A stretch of DNA of 27,362 bases from Bog-950 sp964423405 (GTDB taxonomy: Bacteria; Bacteroidota; Bacteroidia; Chitinophagales; LD1): NCBI GenBank assembly GCA_964423405.1, contig CAYREY010000069.1, positions 1-27,362 on the forward strand, written 5' to 3'. Positions 6,737 to 14,995 of the stretch are shown piece by piece. Below the pieces are notes generated by a model. The model worked only from the letters and a program-made list of their open reading frames with translations. It had not been told where the DNA came from and made no database searches. Within the stretch, counting starts at the first letter, position 1; each line of letters starts with the position of its first letter. The position numbers were made by a program, and so were the translations under genes.

Positions 6737-6968
6737 GCTGCTAAAATAAAAGGTTGCAGGTTGGTTAAGGGGTTAGTAATAAACATGCCCGTTAAAATGC
6801 TGTATGGTGCAACACGGCGCACAGCACTATATTTATAAATATTATATATAATAAACTATAGGGTGTATGCAAAATTACCCGAGGGGTATAGGCACGTGTT
6901 TTTGTAATTAACTGATTTATAGTGGGTTGTAGGTGTCCGGTGTAGGCACGGTTTAAAAAAACGGCTTT
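6737..6968. other. Intergenic stretch, AT-rich, no gene seen
   Basis: These 232 nt lie between rnhB and MORN paralogue 2. It includes a very AT-rich tract (6829-6858, ATAT/AATA runs). No open frame, RNA gene or convincing promoter was recognised. Confidence 0.5.
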
Positions 6969-6988
6969 TTACTGCATTTTGCCGTTTT
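6958..6988 (-). terminator. Terminator overlapping the end of MORN paralogue 2
   Basis: Read on the reverse strand, AAAACGGC (6988-6981) pairs with GCCGTTTT (6965-6958), and T-rich sequence follows. The 15-nt loop contains the stop codon of the gene, so the hairpin starts inside the last codons. Confidence 0.75.
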
Positions 6989-7778
6989 CGAAAACCAGCA
7001 TTTGCTGGGTGCCGTCTTTGCTTACCAGGGTGCCCTGCCCCTCGCGGATATTGAAGGTCCAGTTGCCGGTGTACTTTTCTCCATCGGCCCAGGTAAAGGT
7101 GCCAAAGCCGTGCATTTGTCCGTTTACAAATTCGCCCTCGTATTTGTCGCCATTGGCCCATACGTAAACACCTTTACCGGTGCGCGAGTTATCTTTAAAC
7201 TCACCGGTGTACTGGTCGCCGCTGGCAAGGGTTAGTTTGCCAAAGCCCTCTTTGCGGTCGGCTACAAAGTAACCCTCGTATATGTTTCCATTTTTGTAGT
7301 AGTAAGTTCCCTTGCCGGCTTTCTGTGCATTTAAAAACTGGCCTTCGTAGCGCTCGCCGGTAGGGTAGTATAGTTTGCCTTTGCCGGTTATCTGCCCGTT
7401 GTAAAGTTCGCCTATATATACATTGCCATTGGCAAAGGTGTAGGTACCCCAGCCGTTCATTGCGTCGTTTTCAAACTGGCCGATGTATTTATCGCCATTG
7501 GCAAAATCGCAGTTGCCACGGCCGTGGCGTTTATCGTTTCGCCAGTCGCCGTAATAGGTAGATCCATCTATGAAAATAGCACGACCTACACCGGTGCGGG
7601 TATCGTTGGCCCAGGCACCATCGTACATACTACCATCGTAGTATAAGGCCCGGCCATTGCCATGGCGTTTACCATTTTTATAATCGCCTTCGTATTTACC
7701 GTTAACATAGTCGGGCTGCTGTGCAAATGCAGCAGGAAAAAGTGTGAGCAGAAAGAGCAGGTGTGTAAACCTTTTCAT
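6969..7778 (-). CDS. Secreted MORN-repeat protein (paralogue 2)
   Basis: 269 residues with a signal peptide (MKRFTHLLFLLTLFPAAFAQ) and ten consecutive 23-residue MORN repeats, starting at YEGDYKNGKRHGNGRALYYDG and ending near YTGNWTFNIREGQG, then a short tail (VFENGKMQ). Repeat order and many idiosyncratic residues match the 5184-6002 protein, including the shared YYYKNGNIYEGYFVADRKEG repeat and the conserved WADGEKYTGNW near the end. These are therefore paralogues, not chance MORN proteins. The ATG at 7778 gives the best signal peptide. The gene is divergent from the flippase gene, with 155 nt between them. Predicted location is periplasmic or extracellular; the role is unknown. Confidence 0.88.
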   Translation of the reverse strand: MKRFTHLLFLLTLFPAAFAQQPDYVNGKYEGDYKNGKRHGNGRALYYDGSMYDGAWANDTRTGVGRAIFIDGSTYYGDWRNDKRHGRGNCDFANGDKYIGQFENDAMNGWGTYTFANGNVYIGELYNGQITGKGKLYYPTGERYEGQFLNAQKAGKGTYYYKNGNIYEGYFVADRKEGFGKLTLASGDQYTGEFKDNSRTGKGVYVWANGDKYEGEFVNGQMHGFGTFTWADGEKYTGNWTFNIREGQGTLVSKDGTQQMLVFENGKMQ

Positions 7779-7933
7779 AAAACCAGCTTATATCAGTATT
7801 GCACAAGTATAACTATAGGTTTATACGCTACTGACCACTAAATGTTACAACCTGTTATTTGTTTAAGGAAGGCTGATGTATGTATTTATGATAAAAAGAA
7901 CAACTTAGCGTTGGTAGAAAGAAAAGATACAAC

Positions 7934-9409
7934 GTGAACCCTTTAAAAAAGCTGGCATCGCAAACCGTTGTTTACGGCTTAAGCAGCATAGTAGGCAGGT
8001 TTTTAAATTACCTGCTGGTGCCGCTGTACACCAATTATTTCAGCACGTATGAGTATGGTGTGGTAAGCGAGTTTTATGCTTACTCGGGTTTTCTGGCAAC
8101 GCTACTGGTGTTTGGTTTCGAAACGGGCTTTTTCCGGTTTAGTCAGGATAGCGAAAACAAAGAGCGGGTATATTCAACAGCGCTTAATTTTATACTGGGT
8201 ACCAATGCGCTTTTTGTAGTGCTGATAGCCTTGTTTATAGAGCCGCTATCGCAAACACTGTTATACCCAACTCACCATGAGTATTTTTACTGGTTTGCCC
8301 TTATCCTGGCGTTCGACTCGATAGCAGCCATACCTTTTGCCCGGTTGCGGGCAGAGAACAAGGCCGTACGGTTTGCGCTGATTAAGTTTACAGAAATAGG
8401 TATAAACATAGCGCTGAATCTGTTTTTTATAGTGGTGTGCAAAGGCGCTTACGATAAAGACCCATCCTCTTTCTGGGCTGGTTTATATAACCCCGCTATA
8501 GGCGTAGGGTATATCTTTATATCTAACTTAATAGCCAGTGCCTTTAAACTGTTGCTGATGTCGCCACAATTAAAAGGTGTATTGGGTGGTATAGATAAAG
8601 CACTGCTTAGAAAAATGCTGGCCTACTCGCTGCCTATGGTAATAATAGGTTTTGCCGGTATTATCAACGAAATGCTGGACCGGGTGATACTAAAGTTTTT
8701 GCTGCCATACGATGATGTAACCAACACCGAAATGCTGGGTGTGTATGGTGCCTGCTATAAGCTATCTATATTGATGACCTTGTTTATACAGGCGTTTCGC
8801 TATGCGGCCGAGCCTTTCTTTTTTGCCCGCGCCAAAGAGAAAAACTCAACTAAAGTATACGCCGACGTAATGAAGTACTTTGTAATAGTGTGCGTAGGTA
8901 TTTTTCTGCTGGTTACCTTGTACCTGGATGTGTTTAAACACTTTATAGGGCCAAAGTTCAGGGTAGGGCTACCGGTGGTGCCGGTGTTGTTGCTGGCTAA
9001 TTTGTTTTTGGGTGTATATGTAAACCTGTCTATCTGGTATAAGCTAACCGACCGTACCTTGTGGGGTTCGTATGTATCTATAGCTGGTGCGGTGGTAACC
9101 GTTCTTCTCAATTTACTTTTTGTGCCCACATACGGTTATATGGCCAGTGCCTGGGCTACGCTGATATGTTATGCCGGTATGGCGTTTGTGTCGTATGTGC
9201 TGGGGCAAAAGTATTATCCGGTAGAGTATAGCGTAAGCAGTTTTGTAAAGTATATGGGCCTGGCCCTGTTGTTGTTTGTTGGGTTTACCTACACACAACC
9301 GTTGGTGGCCTTGCCGCCGTTTGTATTAAGCACGGTGTTTATGCTGGTATTTGTGGTATATGTTTGGGTTGAAGATGGCCGGCCGCTGCTTAAAAGTTTA
9401 AGGCGCTAA
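7934..9409 (+). CDS. Polysaccharide/lipid-linked oligosaccharide flippase (MOP superfamily)
   Basis: 491 residues from a GTG at 7934 (NPLKKLASQTVVYGLSS), the position at which family members begin. The sequence is almost entirely hydrophobic helices, consistent with the 12-14 transmembrane segments of the Wzx/polysaccharide-synthesis branch. Typical features are VYGLSSIVGRFLNYLLVPLY at the N-terminus, YEYGVVSEFYAY, and the mid-protein LDRVILKFLLP and LGVYGACYKLSILMTLFIQA. Such proteins flip lipid-linked sugars across the cytoplasmic membrane. There are no glycosyltransferases nearby, so the substrate (O-antigen-like, capsule or peptidoglycan precursor) is not indicated. It heads a co-directional run of six genes with dut 78 nt downstream. 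No strong Shine-Dalgarno is seen. Confidence 0.88.
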   Translation: MNPLKKLASQTVVYGLSSIVGRFLNYLLVPLYTNYFSTYEYGVVSEFYAYSGFLATLLVFGFETGFFRFSQDSENKERVYSTALNFILGTNALFVVLIALFIEPLSQTLLYPTHHEYFYWFALILAFDSIAAIPFARLRAENKAVRFALIKFTEIGINIALNLFFIVVCKGAYDKDPSSFWAGLYNPAIGVGYIFISNLIASAFKLLLMSPQLKGVLGGIDKALLRKMLAYSLPMVIIGFAGIINEMLDRVILKFLLPYDDVTNTEMLGVYGACYKLSILMTLFIQAFRYAAEPFFFARAKEKNSTKVYADVMKYFVIVCVGIFLLVTLYLDVFKHFIGPKFRVGLPVVPVLLLANLFLGVYVNLSIWYKLTDRTLWGSYVSIAGAVVTVLLNLLFVPTYGYMASAWATLICYAGMAFVSYVLGQKYYPVEYSVSSFVKYMGLALLLFVGFTYTQPLVALPPFVLSTVFMLVFVVYVWVEDGRPLLKSLRR

Positions 9410-9473
9410 CCGGCAACTGACAGAAACCTTATTGAACGTTGAAAACCGCAGTTTAACAATACATAAATTGGTG

Positions 9474-9481
9474 TAGGTTTG
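9474..9481 (+). promoter_or_regulatory. Candidate -7 box immediately before dut
   Basis: TAGGTTTG matches the Bacteroidota TAnnTTTG consensus and ends 6 nt before the dut ATG. There is no clear TTTG at -33 (only GTTTA at 9451-9455). If used, the dut mRNA would have almost no 5' leader. Confidence 0.4.
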
Positions 9482-9487
9482 TGGGCT

Positions 9488-9922
9488 ATGCAAATTAAGA
9501 TAGTAAATAAGAGCAACAACCCCTTGCCGGCGTACGAAACCAGTGGTTCGGCGGGTATGGATTTGCGGGCATTTTTAGAGCAGGATGTAGTGCTGGGCCC
9601 GCTGGAGCGCAAACTGATACCTACCGGTTTATATATAGAGCTGCCCGAAGGGTACGAAGCCCAGCTACGTCCGCGCAGTGGCCTGGCATTTAAACATGGT
9701 ATTAGCCTGCCCAACACACCGGCCACTATCGATAGCGATTACCGGGGTGAAATAAAGGTGGCCCTTATAAACCTTAGTAACGAACCCTTTACCGTTAAAA
9801 GCGGCGAGCGTATTGCGCAAATGGTAATAGCCCGCCACGAACAGGCTATACTGATACCGGTAGATGTATTAAGCGAAACCAAACGCGGCGAAGGTGGCTT
9901 TGGCAGCACTGGCCGGCAATAA
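9488..9922 (+). CDS. dut: dUTP diphosphatase
   Basis: 144 residues from the ATG at 9488; a TTG three codons earlier overlaps the putative promoter box and is not needed. The trimeric dUTPase hydrolyses dUTP to dUMP and pyrophosphate, keeping uracil out of DNA and supplying dTMP synthesis. The five family motifs appear in order: SGSAGMDLRA (residues 19-28), PRSGLAFKHGI (62-72), NTPATIDSDYRGE (76-88), GERIAQMVIA, and the C-terminal glycine-rich arm RGEGGFGSTG that closes over the active site. Length is normal. A cytosolic enzyme embedded in an envelope-gene run, an arrangement that is frequent in Bacteroidota. Confidence 0.97.
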   Translation: MQIKIVNKSNNPLPAYETSGSAGMDLRAFLEQDVVLGPLERKLIPTGLYIELPEGYEAQLRPRSGLAFKHGISLPNTPATIDSDYRGEIKVALINLSNEPFTVKSGERIAQMVIARHEQAILIPVDVLSETKRGEGGFGSTGRQ

Positions 9923-9963
9923 TTTTACACAACAGAACATAACCATAATAAACCGATAACCAC

Positions 9964-10971
9964 ATGCGTATTATTATCCCTATGGCTGGCTGGGGCAGCC
10001 GTTTACGCCCACACACACTTACCATACCTAAGCCTATGTTGCCTATTGCCGGCAAACCTATTGTAGAGCGGTTAGTTGGCGATTTGATTAAAAGCTCGCA
10101 GGAGAAAGTAGAAGATATAGTATTTATAATACGCGAGGATTTTGGTAAGGCTGTAGAAGAAAAACTGATGCAGGTGGCTGAACATGTAGGCGTACCGGGC
10201 CATATCCGTTATCAGGATGTGCCGCTGGGTACAGCACATGCTATATTGTGTGCTACCGATTTTTTAAGTGGTAAAGTAATAGTGGCGTTTGCCGATACGC
10301 TTTTCCGTGCCGATTATAAAATTGATACCAGCAAAGATGGAATTATATGGGTGCAGAAAGTAGCCGACCCATCGGCGTTTGGTGTGGTTAAAATGAATGC
10401 AGAGGGTGTGATTACCGACTTTGTAGAAAAACCAAAAGAGTTTATATCGGACCTGGCTATTATAGGCATATACTACTTTAAAGATGGCCAGTACCTGCGC
10501 GACGAAATGCAGTACCTGCTGGATAACAACATACAGAAAGGCGGCGAGTTTTGGCTGACCGATGCCATGGAGAACATGAAACGCAAAGGCTCTAAATTTT
10601 ACAAAGGCGAAGTAATAGAGTGGCTGGATTGCGGAAATAAAGATGCTACGGTATATACTAATCAGCGTATTCTGGAGTTTATAAAGAACGAAGAACTGGT
10701 AAGCAGCAAAGCGGTGGTTGAGAACTCGGTAGTGTTGCAGCCTTGCTATATAGAAGAAGATGTGGTACTACGCAATTCGGTAGTGGGCCCGCATGTTTCT
10801 ATCAGCAAAGGCACGGTTATTGAAAACAGTGTAGTACGTAACAGCATTATTCAGGGTAAAACGATTGTAAAAAATAAGTTAATCGAAAACTCAATGATTG
10901 GGAATAATGTTAAACTTGAGGGGCGAATGGAAGACCTGAGCCTTGGCGATTACAACGCTTTGGTTCAATAA
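9964..10971 (+). CDS. Sugar-nucleotide pyrophosphorylase (nucleotidyltransferase)
   Basis: 335 residues. The N-terminal Rossmann-like domain has the activated-sugar signature IIPMAGWGSRLRPHT followed by PKPMLPIAGKP (residues 3-32), then LGTAHAI for base and sugar contacts, FADTLF around the metal-binding Asp, and ADPSAFGVV and FVEKPKEF. The C-terminal part (from about residue 235) shows the hexapeptide rhythm of a left-handed beta-helix: VVENSVVLQPCYIEEDVVL, VVGPHVSI, VVRNSIIQG. The family makes NDP-sugars such as dTDP- or UDP-glucose; sequence alone does not fix the sugar. It resembles RmlA/GlmU-type enzymes, and co-direction with the flippase suggests supply of activated sugar for the envelope. 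The gap to dut is 41 nt. Confidence 0.88.
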   Translation: MRIIIPMAGWGSRLRPHTLTIPKPMLPIAGKPIVERLVGDLIKSSQEKVEDIVFIIREDFGKAVEEKLMQVAEHVGVPGHIRYQDVPLGTAHAILCATDFLSGKVIVAFADTLFRADYKIDTSKDGIIWVQKVADPSAFGVVKMNAEGVITDFVEKPKEFISDLAIIGIYYFKDGQYLRDEMQYLLDNNIQKGGEFWLTDAMENMKRKGSKFYKGEVIEWLDCGNKDATVYTNQRILEFIKNEELVSSKAVVENSVVLQPCYIEEDVVLRNSVVGPHVSISKGTVIENSVVRNSIIQGKTIVKNKLIENSMIGNNVKLEGRMEDLSLGDYNALVQ

Positions 10972-11042
10972 TATTTCCGAACGCCGGTTTTAGTAAATAC
11001 AGGTTTCTATTTTTTGATGATAAAAACGAGCGTTCGTTATAA

Positions 11043-12797
11043 ATGAGATTTTTGCCAACCATATTAGTTGTACTACTGCTGGCTGTAGCTGCCGGTAGCT
11101 TTGCGCACCCCGGCGATAAAGAGAAAAAGAAGAAGAAAAAAGGCGGCGATAAAACGCAGGCCACTACACTTGATAAAGCGGCACAACAAAAGCTGGACCG
11201 GTTATTTCTGGAAGCCGAGAAGGCTAAGGTTACCGAAGACTGGGAAACCGCCGCTAAAAACTACAACGATGTACTGGCTGTTGACCCTGCCAATGCCAAT
11301 GCACATTTTCAGTTAGCACAGATATACGTTAACACCCGCCGGCTGGCCGAAGCAGAAAAAGAAGCGCTGGAGGCTGTACGCCTGGATGAAGGCAACAAAT
11401 GGTACCTGGAAACACTGGCCGGTATTTATATGAACCAGGGCAAGGCTAAAGAAGCCACCGAAGTATTTAAAACACTAATTACCCGTTTTCCCAATAATGC
11501 CGATTACTACCTGAACCTGGGTTTTTTACAAACCCGTGCCGGTCAGTTTGATGCCGCTATTAAAACCTACGAGCAGTTTGAGAAGAACTTCGGTATAGAT
11601 GAAAATGTGCTACTGGAGAAAAAGAACCTGTACCTGCGCCTGAATAAATTTGACGAAGCCATACGCGAGATACAGCGCTTGTACGATGAGTTTGGCGAAA
11701 TGGACTACCTGCTGATGGAAGCCGAGATGTACCGCGTAAACCGCATGAAGGATAAGGCTACCGAGCTGTACAAAAAAATACTGGAGAAAGAACCGGACAA
11801 TGCACAGGCCCTGCTGGCTATGGCCGACCTGGGCGCGCAAACCGGCAACGGTCAGCAAACGCTGGAGAGCGTAAAGAAAGTATTTGCTAACCCGAATGTA
11901 GATGTAGATACAAAAATTAAAATACTGTACCCTTACCTGCAATACTGGGATATACAGAAAGACAAGAAACAAGAAGCTTTTGAACTGGCAGGTATATTAA
12001 CAGCTACCCACCCCGAAGAAGCCAAAGGGTATGCAATAAGAGCCGACCTGTATTTTCTGGACGACCAGTTGGATACCGCGCTGGCAAGCTACCTGCAGGC
12101 TTTAAAGTATAGCAAAGAGGTGTTTACAGTATGGCAGCAGGTAATGGCTATATACAATCAGAAACGCGACTGGGCTACCCTGCAACAGGTGAGTACCGAG
12201 GCTATGGAGTTGTTTCCTAACCAGGCGGTAATATACCTGTTTAAGGGCGGTGCCGAGGTGCAGTTGAAAGAGTACGAAAAAGCATTGAAGAGCTTTGGTA
12301 AGGGCGAAAAAATGAGTGTAGAAAATGTGAAGCTGCGCGCACAGTTTTTAGCCAACATGGGCGATGCCTACCATAGCCTGAATAAGCATACCGAAAGCGA
12401 CAGTGCGTATGACCGCTCACTTAAGTTAGACCCGGAGAACTCGTATGTGCTTAATAACTACAGCTATTACCTGAGCCTGCGCAAGCAAAACCTGGAGAAA
12501 GCCAAACAGATGAGCGCCTATGCCAATAAGCTGGAGCCGGACAACAACTCGTTTTTAGATACCTACGCATGGATACTTTTTGAAATGAAAGACTACACCG
12601 GTGCCAAAGAGTGGCAGGAAAAAGCATTAAAAGCCGGAGGCGATAAAAGCGGTACCATACTGGAACACTATGGCGACATACTGTTTATGCTGGGTAATAC
12701 ACAAGAGGCCATTAAATACTGGAAACAGGCCAAAGAGCTGGGTACCGACTCGGGTACTATAGATAAAAAAATAGCTGAAGGTAAGTACGTGGAGTGA
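11043..12797 (+). CDS. Exported TPR-repeat protein
   Basis: 584 residues. A signal peptide (MRFLPTILVVLLLAVAAGSF) is followed by a very basic linker (DKEKKKKKKGGDK) and then by tandem tetratricopeptide repeats spanning about residues 50-575. Examples are WETAAKNYNDVLAVDPANAN, AHFQLAQIYVNTRR, ADYYLNLGFLQTRAG and DSAYDRSLKLDPENSYV, the last with the typical A/Y/P helix-turn residues. TPR arrays are protein-binding scaffolds, and export points to a periplasmic or outer-membrane complex. The downstream DUF4292 and EnvC-like genes follow it in the same order in many Bacteroidota, suggesting that these three act together on outer-membrane or peptidoglycan upkeep. That is inference. Confidence 0.88.
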   Translation: MRFLPTILVVLLLAVAAGSFAHPGDKEKKKKKKGGDKTQATTLDKAAQQKLDRLFLEAEKAKVTEDWETAAKNYNDVLAVDPANANAHFQLAQIYVNTRRLAEAEKEALEAVRLDEGNKWYLETLAGIYMNQGKAKEATEVFKTLITRFPNNADYYLNLGFLQTRAGQFDAAIKTYEQFEKNFGIDENVLLEKKNLYLRLNKFDEAIREIQRLYDEFGEMDYLLMEAEMYRVNRMKDKATELYKKILEKEPDNAQALLAMADLGAQTGNGQQTLESVKKVFANPNVDVDTKIKILYPYLQYWDIQKDKKQEAFELAGILTATHPEEAKGYAIRADLYFLDDQLDTALASYLQALKYSKEVFTVWQQVMAIYNQKRDWATLQQVSTEAMELFPNQAVIYLFKGGAEVQLKEYEKALKSFGKGEKMSVENVKLRAQFLANMGDAYHSLNKHTESDSAYDRSLKLDPENSYVLNNYSYYLSLRKQNLEKAKQMSAYANKLEPDNNSFLDTYAWILFEMKDYTGAKEWQEKALKAGGDKSGTILEHYGDILFMLGNTQEAIKYWKQAKELGTDSGTIDKKIAEGKYVE

Positions 12798-12853
12798 GGC
12801 TATAGTTATTACTGAAAGTGCTTTTGGCACGTTATTTATTCTCGATAAGCTAC

Positions 12854-13588
12854 ATGAAATACCGGTTCATATTTATTATTCTGATTTGGATAAACTCTGC
12901 CTTTGCGCAAGATACGTTACAACTGAACGTAGATACCCTGCTGGCGCGTATAGATAGTAACCGGTTAAACTACACAACCCTTTCGGAGCGCACCGTGTTA
13001 ACCTGGGATGATGGCAACACCGCCCAGCAGGTAAATGGCAGTATACGGCTTAAGAAAGATAGTGTGGTATGGCTTAGCCTGGGTATGTTTGGTTTTGAGG
13101 GCGCACGGGTGTTTATCAGTACCGATTCGTTCAGGTTGCTGAACAAGCTTACAGCAGAGTACACCGTTAAGGATATTAACTACCTGCGCAACTGGCTTAC
13201 CCTGCCGGTAAACTTTACCATGCTACAGCAAATACTGGCCGGTGAGCGTATTGCTATTGATGAAAAGGCCCGGATGGCCGTGCGCGAAGACAGTGCCGTG
13301 GTAATTTACATGGAAAGCGATAAGATGCTGCAAAAGCTGTGGGTGGACACAGTAAACTACACCCTGCAAAAACTACTGTTGAAAGACAAGCTGCTGAAGC
13401 AGGATATGACAATTACCTTTGACTCGTATAATTCTTTAAACCAAAAACCGTTCAGTTATAAGCGGGCTATAGTAATAAACCGCGACGGAGCAGTGTACCG
13501 GCTGGATATGGCCATAAACCGGGCACAGGTGAATGAAGAATTAAGCTACCCATTTGAGGTAAGCGATAAGTATAAGCGGGTAGAATGA
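12854..13588 (+). CDS. DUF4292-family exported protein
   Basis: 244 residues from the ATG at 12854; an in-frame start at 12818 adds a leader (MLLARYLFSISY) that would spoil the signal peptide, MKYRFIFIILIWINSAFAQ. The rest, with repeated short strands such as GSIRLKKDSVVWLSLGMFGFEGARV, LNKLTAEYTV and SYPFEVSDKYKRVE, matches the DUF4292 family, a Bacteroidota group with no proven function that some structure comparisons place near LolA/LolB-like lipoprotein carriers. No lipobox cysteine is present here, so it is probably soluble and periplasmic. Its stop codon overlaps the next start (ATGA at 13585-13588), which implies translational coupling with the EnvC-like gene. Confidence 0.8.
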   Translation: MKYRFIFIILIWINSAFAQDTLQLNVDTLLARIDSNRLNYTTLSERTVLTWDDGNTAQQVNGSIRLKKDSVVWLSLGMFGFEGARVFISTDSFRLLNKLTAEYTVKDINYLRNWLTLPVNFTMLQQILAGERIAIDEKARMAVREDSAVVIYMESDKMLQKLWVDTVNYTLQKLLLKDKLLKQDMTITFDSYNSLNQKPFSYKRAIVINRDGAVYRLDMAINRAQVNEELSYPFEVSDKYKRVE

Positions 13589-14910
13589 CAAGCAAGTTAG
13601 AAGTTAGAAGGGGGAAATACGAAGTAAACAGCCGGGTGTTGCTTGCTATGTGTTTGCTATGTGCTTTTGTTGTTTTGTTTACATACCCTGCCAAGGCCCA
13701 GCAAAACAGCAAGCAAAAGAAAGAACAACTACAGCAGCAAATGAAAAAGCTGCAGGATGAAATAAAAAGCATAGAGGCCGCCCTTAAAAACAACAGCGCA
13801 AAAAAAGAGAAAAGCCTGAGCGAGGTTTTGTCGCTGCAAGCCAAAATAAAATCGCGCGAAAAGCTGATAGGCAATATCAGCAACCAGATTGGTGACCTGG
13901 ATGAAACCATTGACAAAACACAGGAAGAGATAACCGTAAAATCTACCGAGGTAGAAAAAATGAAGGCAGACTATGCCGAAATGCTGCGCAAAAGCTACCA
14001 GAACCAACACATACAAAACCAGGTGGTTTTTCTGCTTTCATCCAACTCGTTTTACGATGCCATACGCCGCTACAACTATTTGCTAAAAATAGCCGAGTAC
14101 CGCCGTGGCCAGGCACTGGCCATACAAAAAAGTATAGGCGAGCTACAGGTAATTAAAGACGACCTGCAGGAGAACAAGCAGGAAAAAGAAAACCTGCTGG
14201 TGCGCCAGACTGCACAAAAGCAGGAGCTGGAAAACGAGAAGAAAGAGAAAGATGTGGCCGTGGCACAACTACAGGAAAAAGAGAAAAAGCTACGCCGGGC
14301 ACAGCAGGAGAAAAGCAAGGCTGCCGCCGCGCTTAATAACAAGATACAGGCTATAATTGAAGAAGAAATAAGGCTGGCCCGCAAAAAGGCAGAAGAGGCC
14401 GCAAAACGCACCGGAGCCAGCAACACCACCAAAGATGTGGCGGTAAAAAAGGGCAGTACCGAAACCATGCCGCTAACACCGGCCGAGCAGGCATTATCTA
14501 AAGACTTTTCGAACAACAAGAGCAAGCTGCCGTGGCCGGTGGTGCGTGGCCATATAGTGAGCGGCTTTGGTAAACACGAACACCCGTTGCTAAAGGGCGT
14601 AGTGATTGAAAATAATGGGGTGGATATTAAAACCGAGGCCGGCGCCGAGGCACGCTCTGTATTTGGTGGTACGGTGGTGAGCGTTTTCTTTTTACCTACC
14701 ACACAAAACTGCGTAATAGTAAAACACGGCGAATACTTTACCGTGTATAGCAACATAGAAACCGTAACGGTAAAAACCGGACAGACGCTTACCACCAAAC
14801 AATCGCTGGGTAAACTACATACCGATAAGAGCGAAGAGCTTACCAAGGTGCACCTGGAGATTTGGAAAGGCAAGGACAAGATGGACCCGTCGCAATGGCT
14901 GGCTAATTAG
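13585..14910 (+). CDS. EnvC-like murein hydrolase activator (degenerate LytM/M23)
   Basis: 441 residues. The signal peptide (residues 17-39, ending YPAKAQQ) is preceded by a short basic prefix. Then comes a long coiled coil (about residues 40-260; QLQQQMKKLQDEIKS and later KKEKDVAVAQLQEKEKKLRR) and a C-terminal LytM/M23 domain (about 320-441) with IVSGFGKHEHP and GVDIKTEAGAEARSVFGGTV. Zinc-site residues are lost: the usual HxG.D histidine is Asn (ENNGVDI), and the late HxH motif has a single His (VHLEIW). This is the EnvC architecture: a non-enzymatic activator that turns on N-acetylmuramoyl-L-alanine amidases at division. No amidase gene is present here. It overlaps the DUF4292 gene by 4 nt. 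Confidence 0.88.
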   Translation: MTSKLEVRRGKYEVNSRVLLAMCLLCAFVVLFTYPAKAQQNSKQKKEQLQQQMKKLQDEIKSIEAALKNNSAKKEKSLSEVLSLQAKIKSREKLIGNISNQIGDLDETIDKTQEEITVKSTEVEKMKADYAEMLRKSYQNQHIQNQVVFLLSSNSFYDAIRRYNYLLKIAEYRRGQALAIQKSIGELQVIKDDLQENKQEKENLLVRQTAQKQELENEKKEKDVAVAQLQEKEKKLRRAQQEKSKAAAALNNKIQAIIEEEIRLARKKAEEAAKRTGASNTTKDVAVKKGSTETMPLTPAEQALSKDFSNNKSKLPWPVVRGHIVSGFGKHEHPLLKGVVIENNGVDIKTEAGAEARSVFGGTVVSVFFLPTTQNCVIVKHGEYFTVYSNIETVTVKTGQTLTTKQSLGKLHTDKSEELTKVHLEIWKGKDKMDPSQWLAN

Positions 14911-14995
14911 ACCCCTAAATCTTATTACAGTAAAAACTAATTAAAAAGGCTTATAACTTTTTGCCTTTTAAGTCCCCTTTAGGGGATTTAGGGGT
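14911..14995. repeat. Palindromic repeat/terminator between convergent genes
   Basis: ACCCCTAAATC (14911-14921) is the exact inverse of GATTTAGGGGT (14985-14995). Within it, AAAAGGC (14944-14950) pairs with GCCTTTT (14963-14969), and CCCCT/AGGGG forms a third hairpin at 14974-14985. The inner structure probably terminates both converging transcripts. The AGTCCCCTTTAGGGGATTTA stretch is a well-known type of Bacteroidota interspersed repeat. Confidence 0.7.

Noticed and set aside
5184..7778. Evenly spaced 69-bp repetition as a possible CRISPR or tandem-repeat array
   Set aside because: The periodicity is that of 23-residue MORN units in two coding sequences; there are no spacers or conserved DNA repeats.
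9964..10971. Naming the nucleotidyltransferase rmlA
   Set aside because: The domain is clear, but sugar specificity cannot be read from the sequence, and no other dTDP-rhamnose genes are nearby.
12818..12853. Earlier start for the DUF4292 gene
   Set aside because: It extends the signal peptide with non-native residues; the ATG at 12854 gives the standard leader.
14076..14879. 267-codon reverse frame over the EnvC-like gene
   Set aside because: Antisense shadow; Ser/Phe/Cys-rich translation is the expected mirror of Lys/Glu codons.
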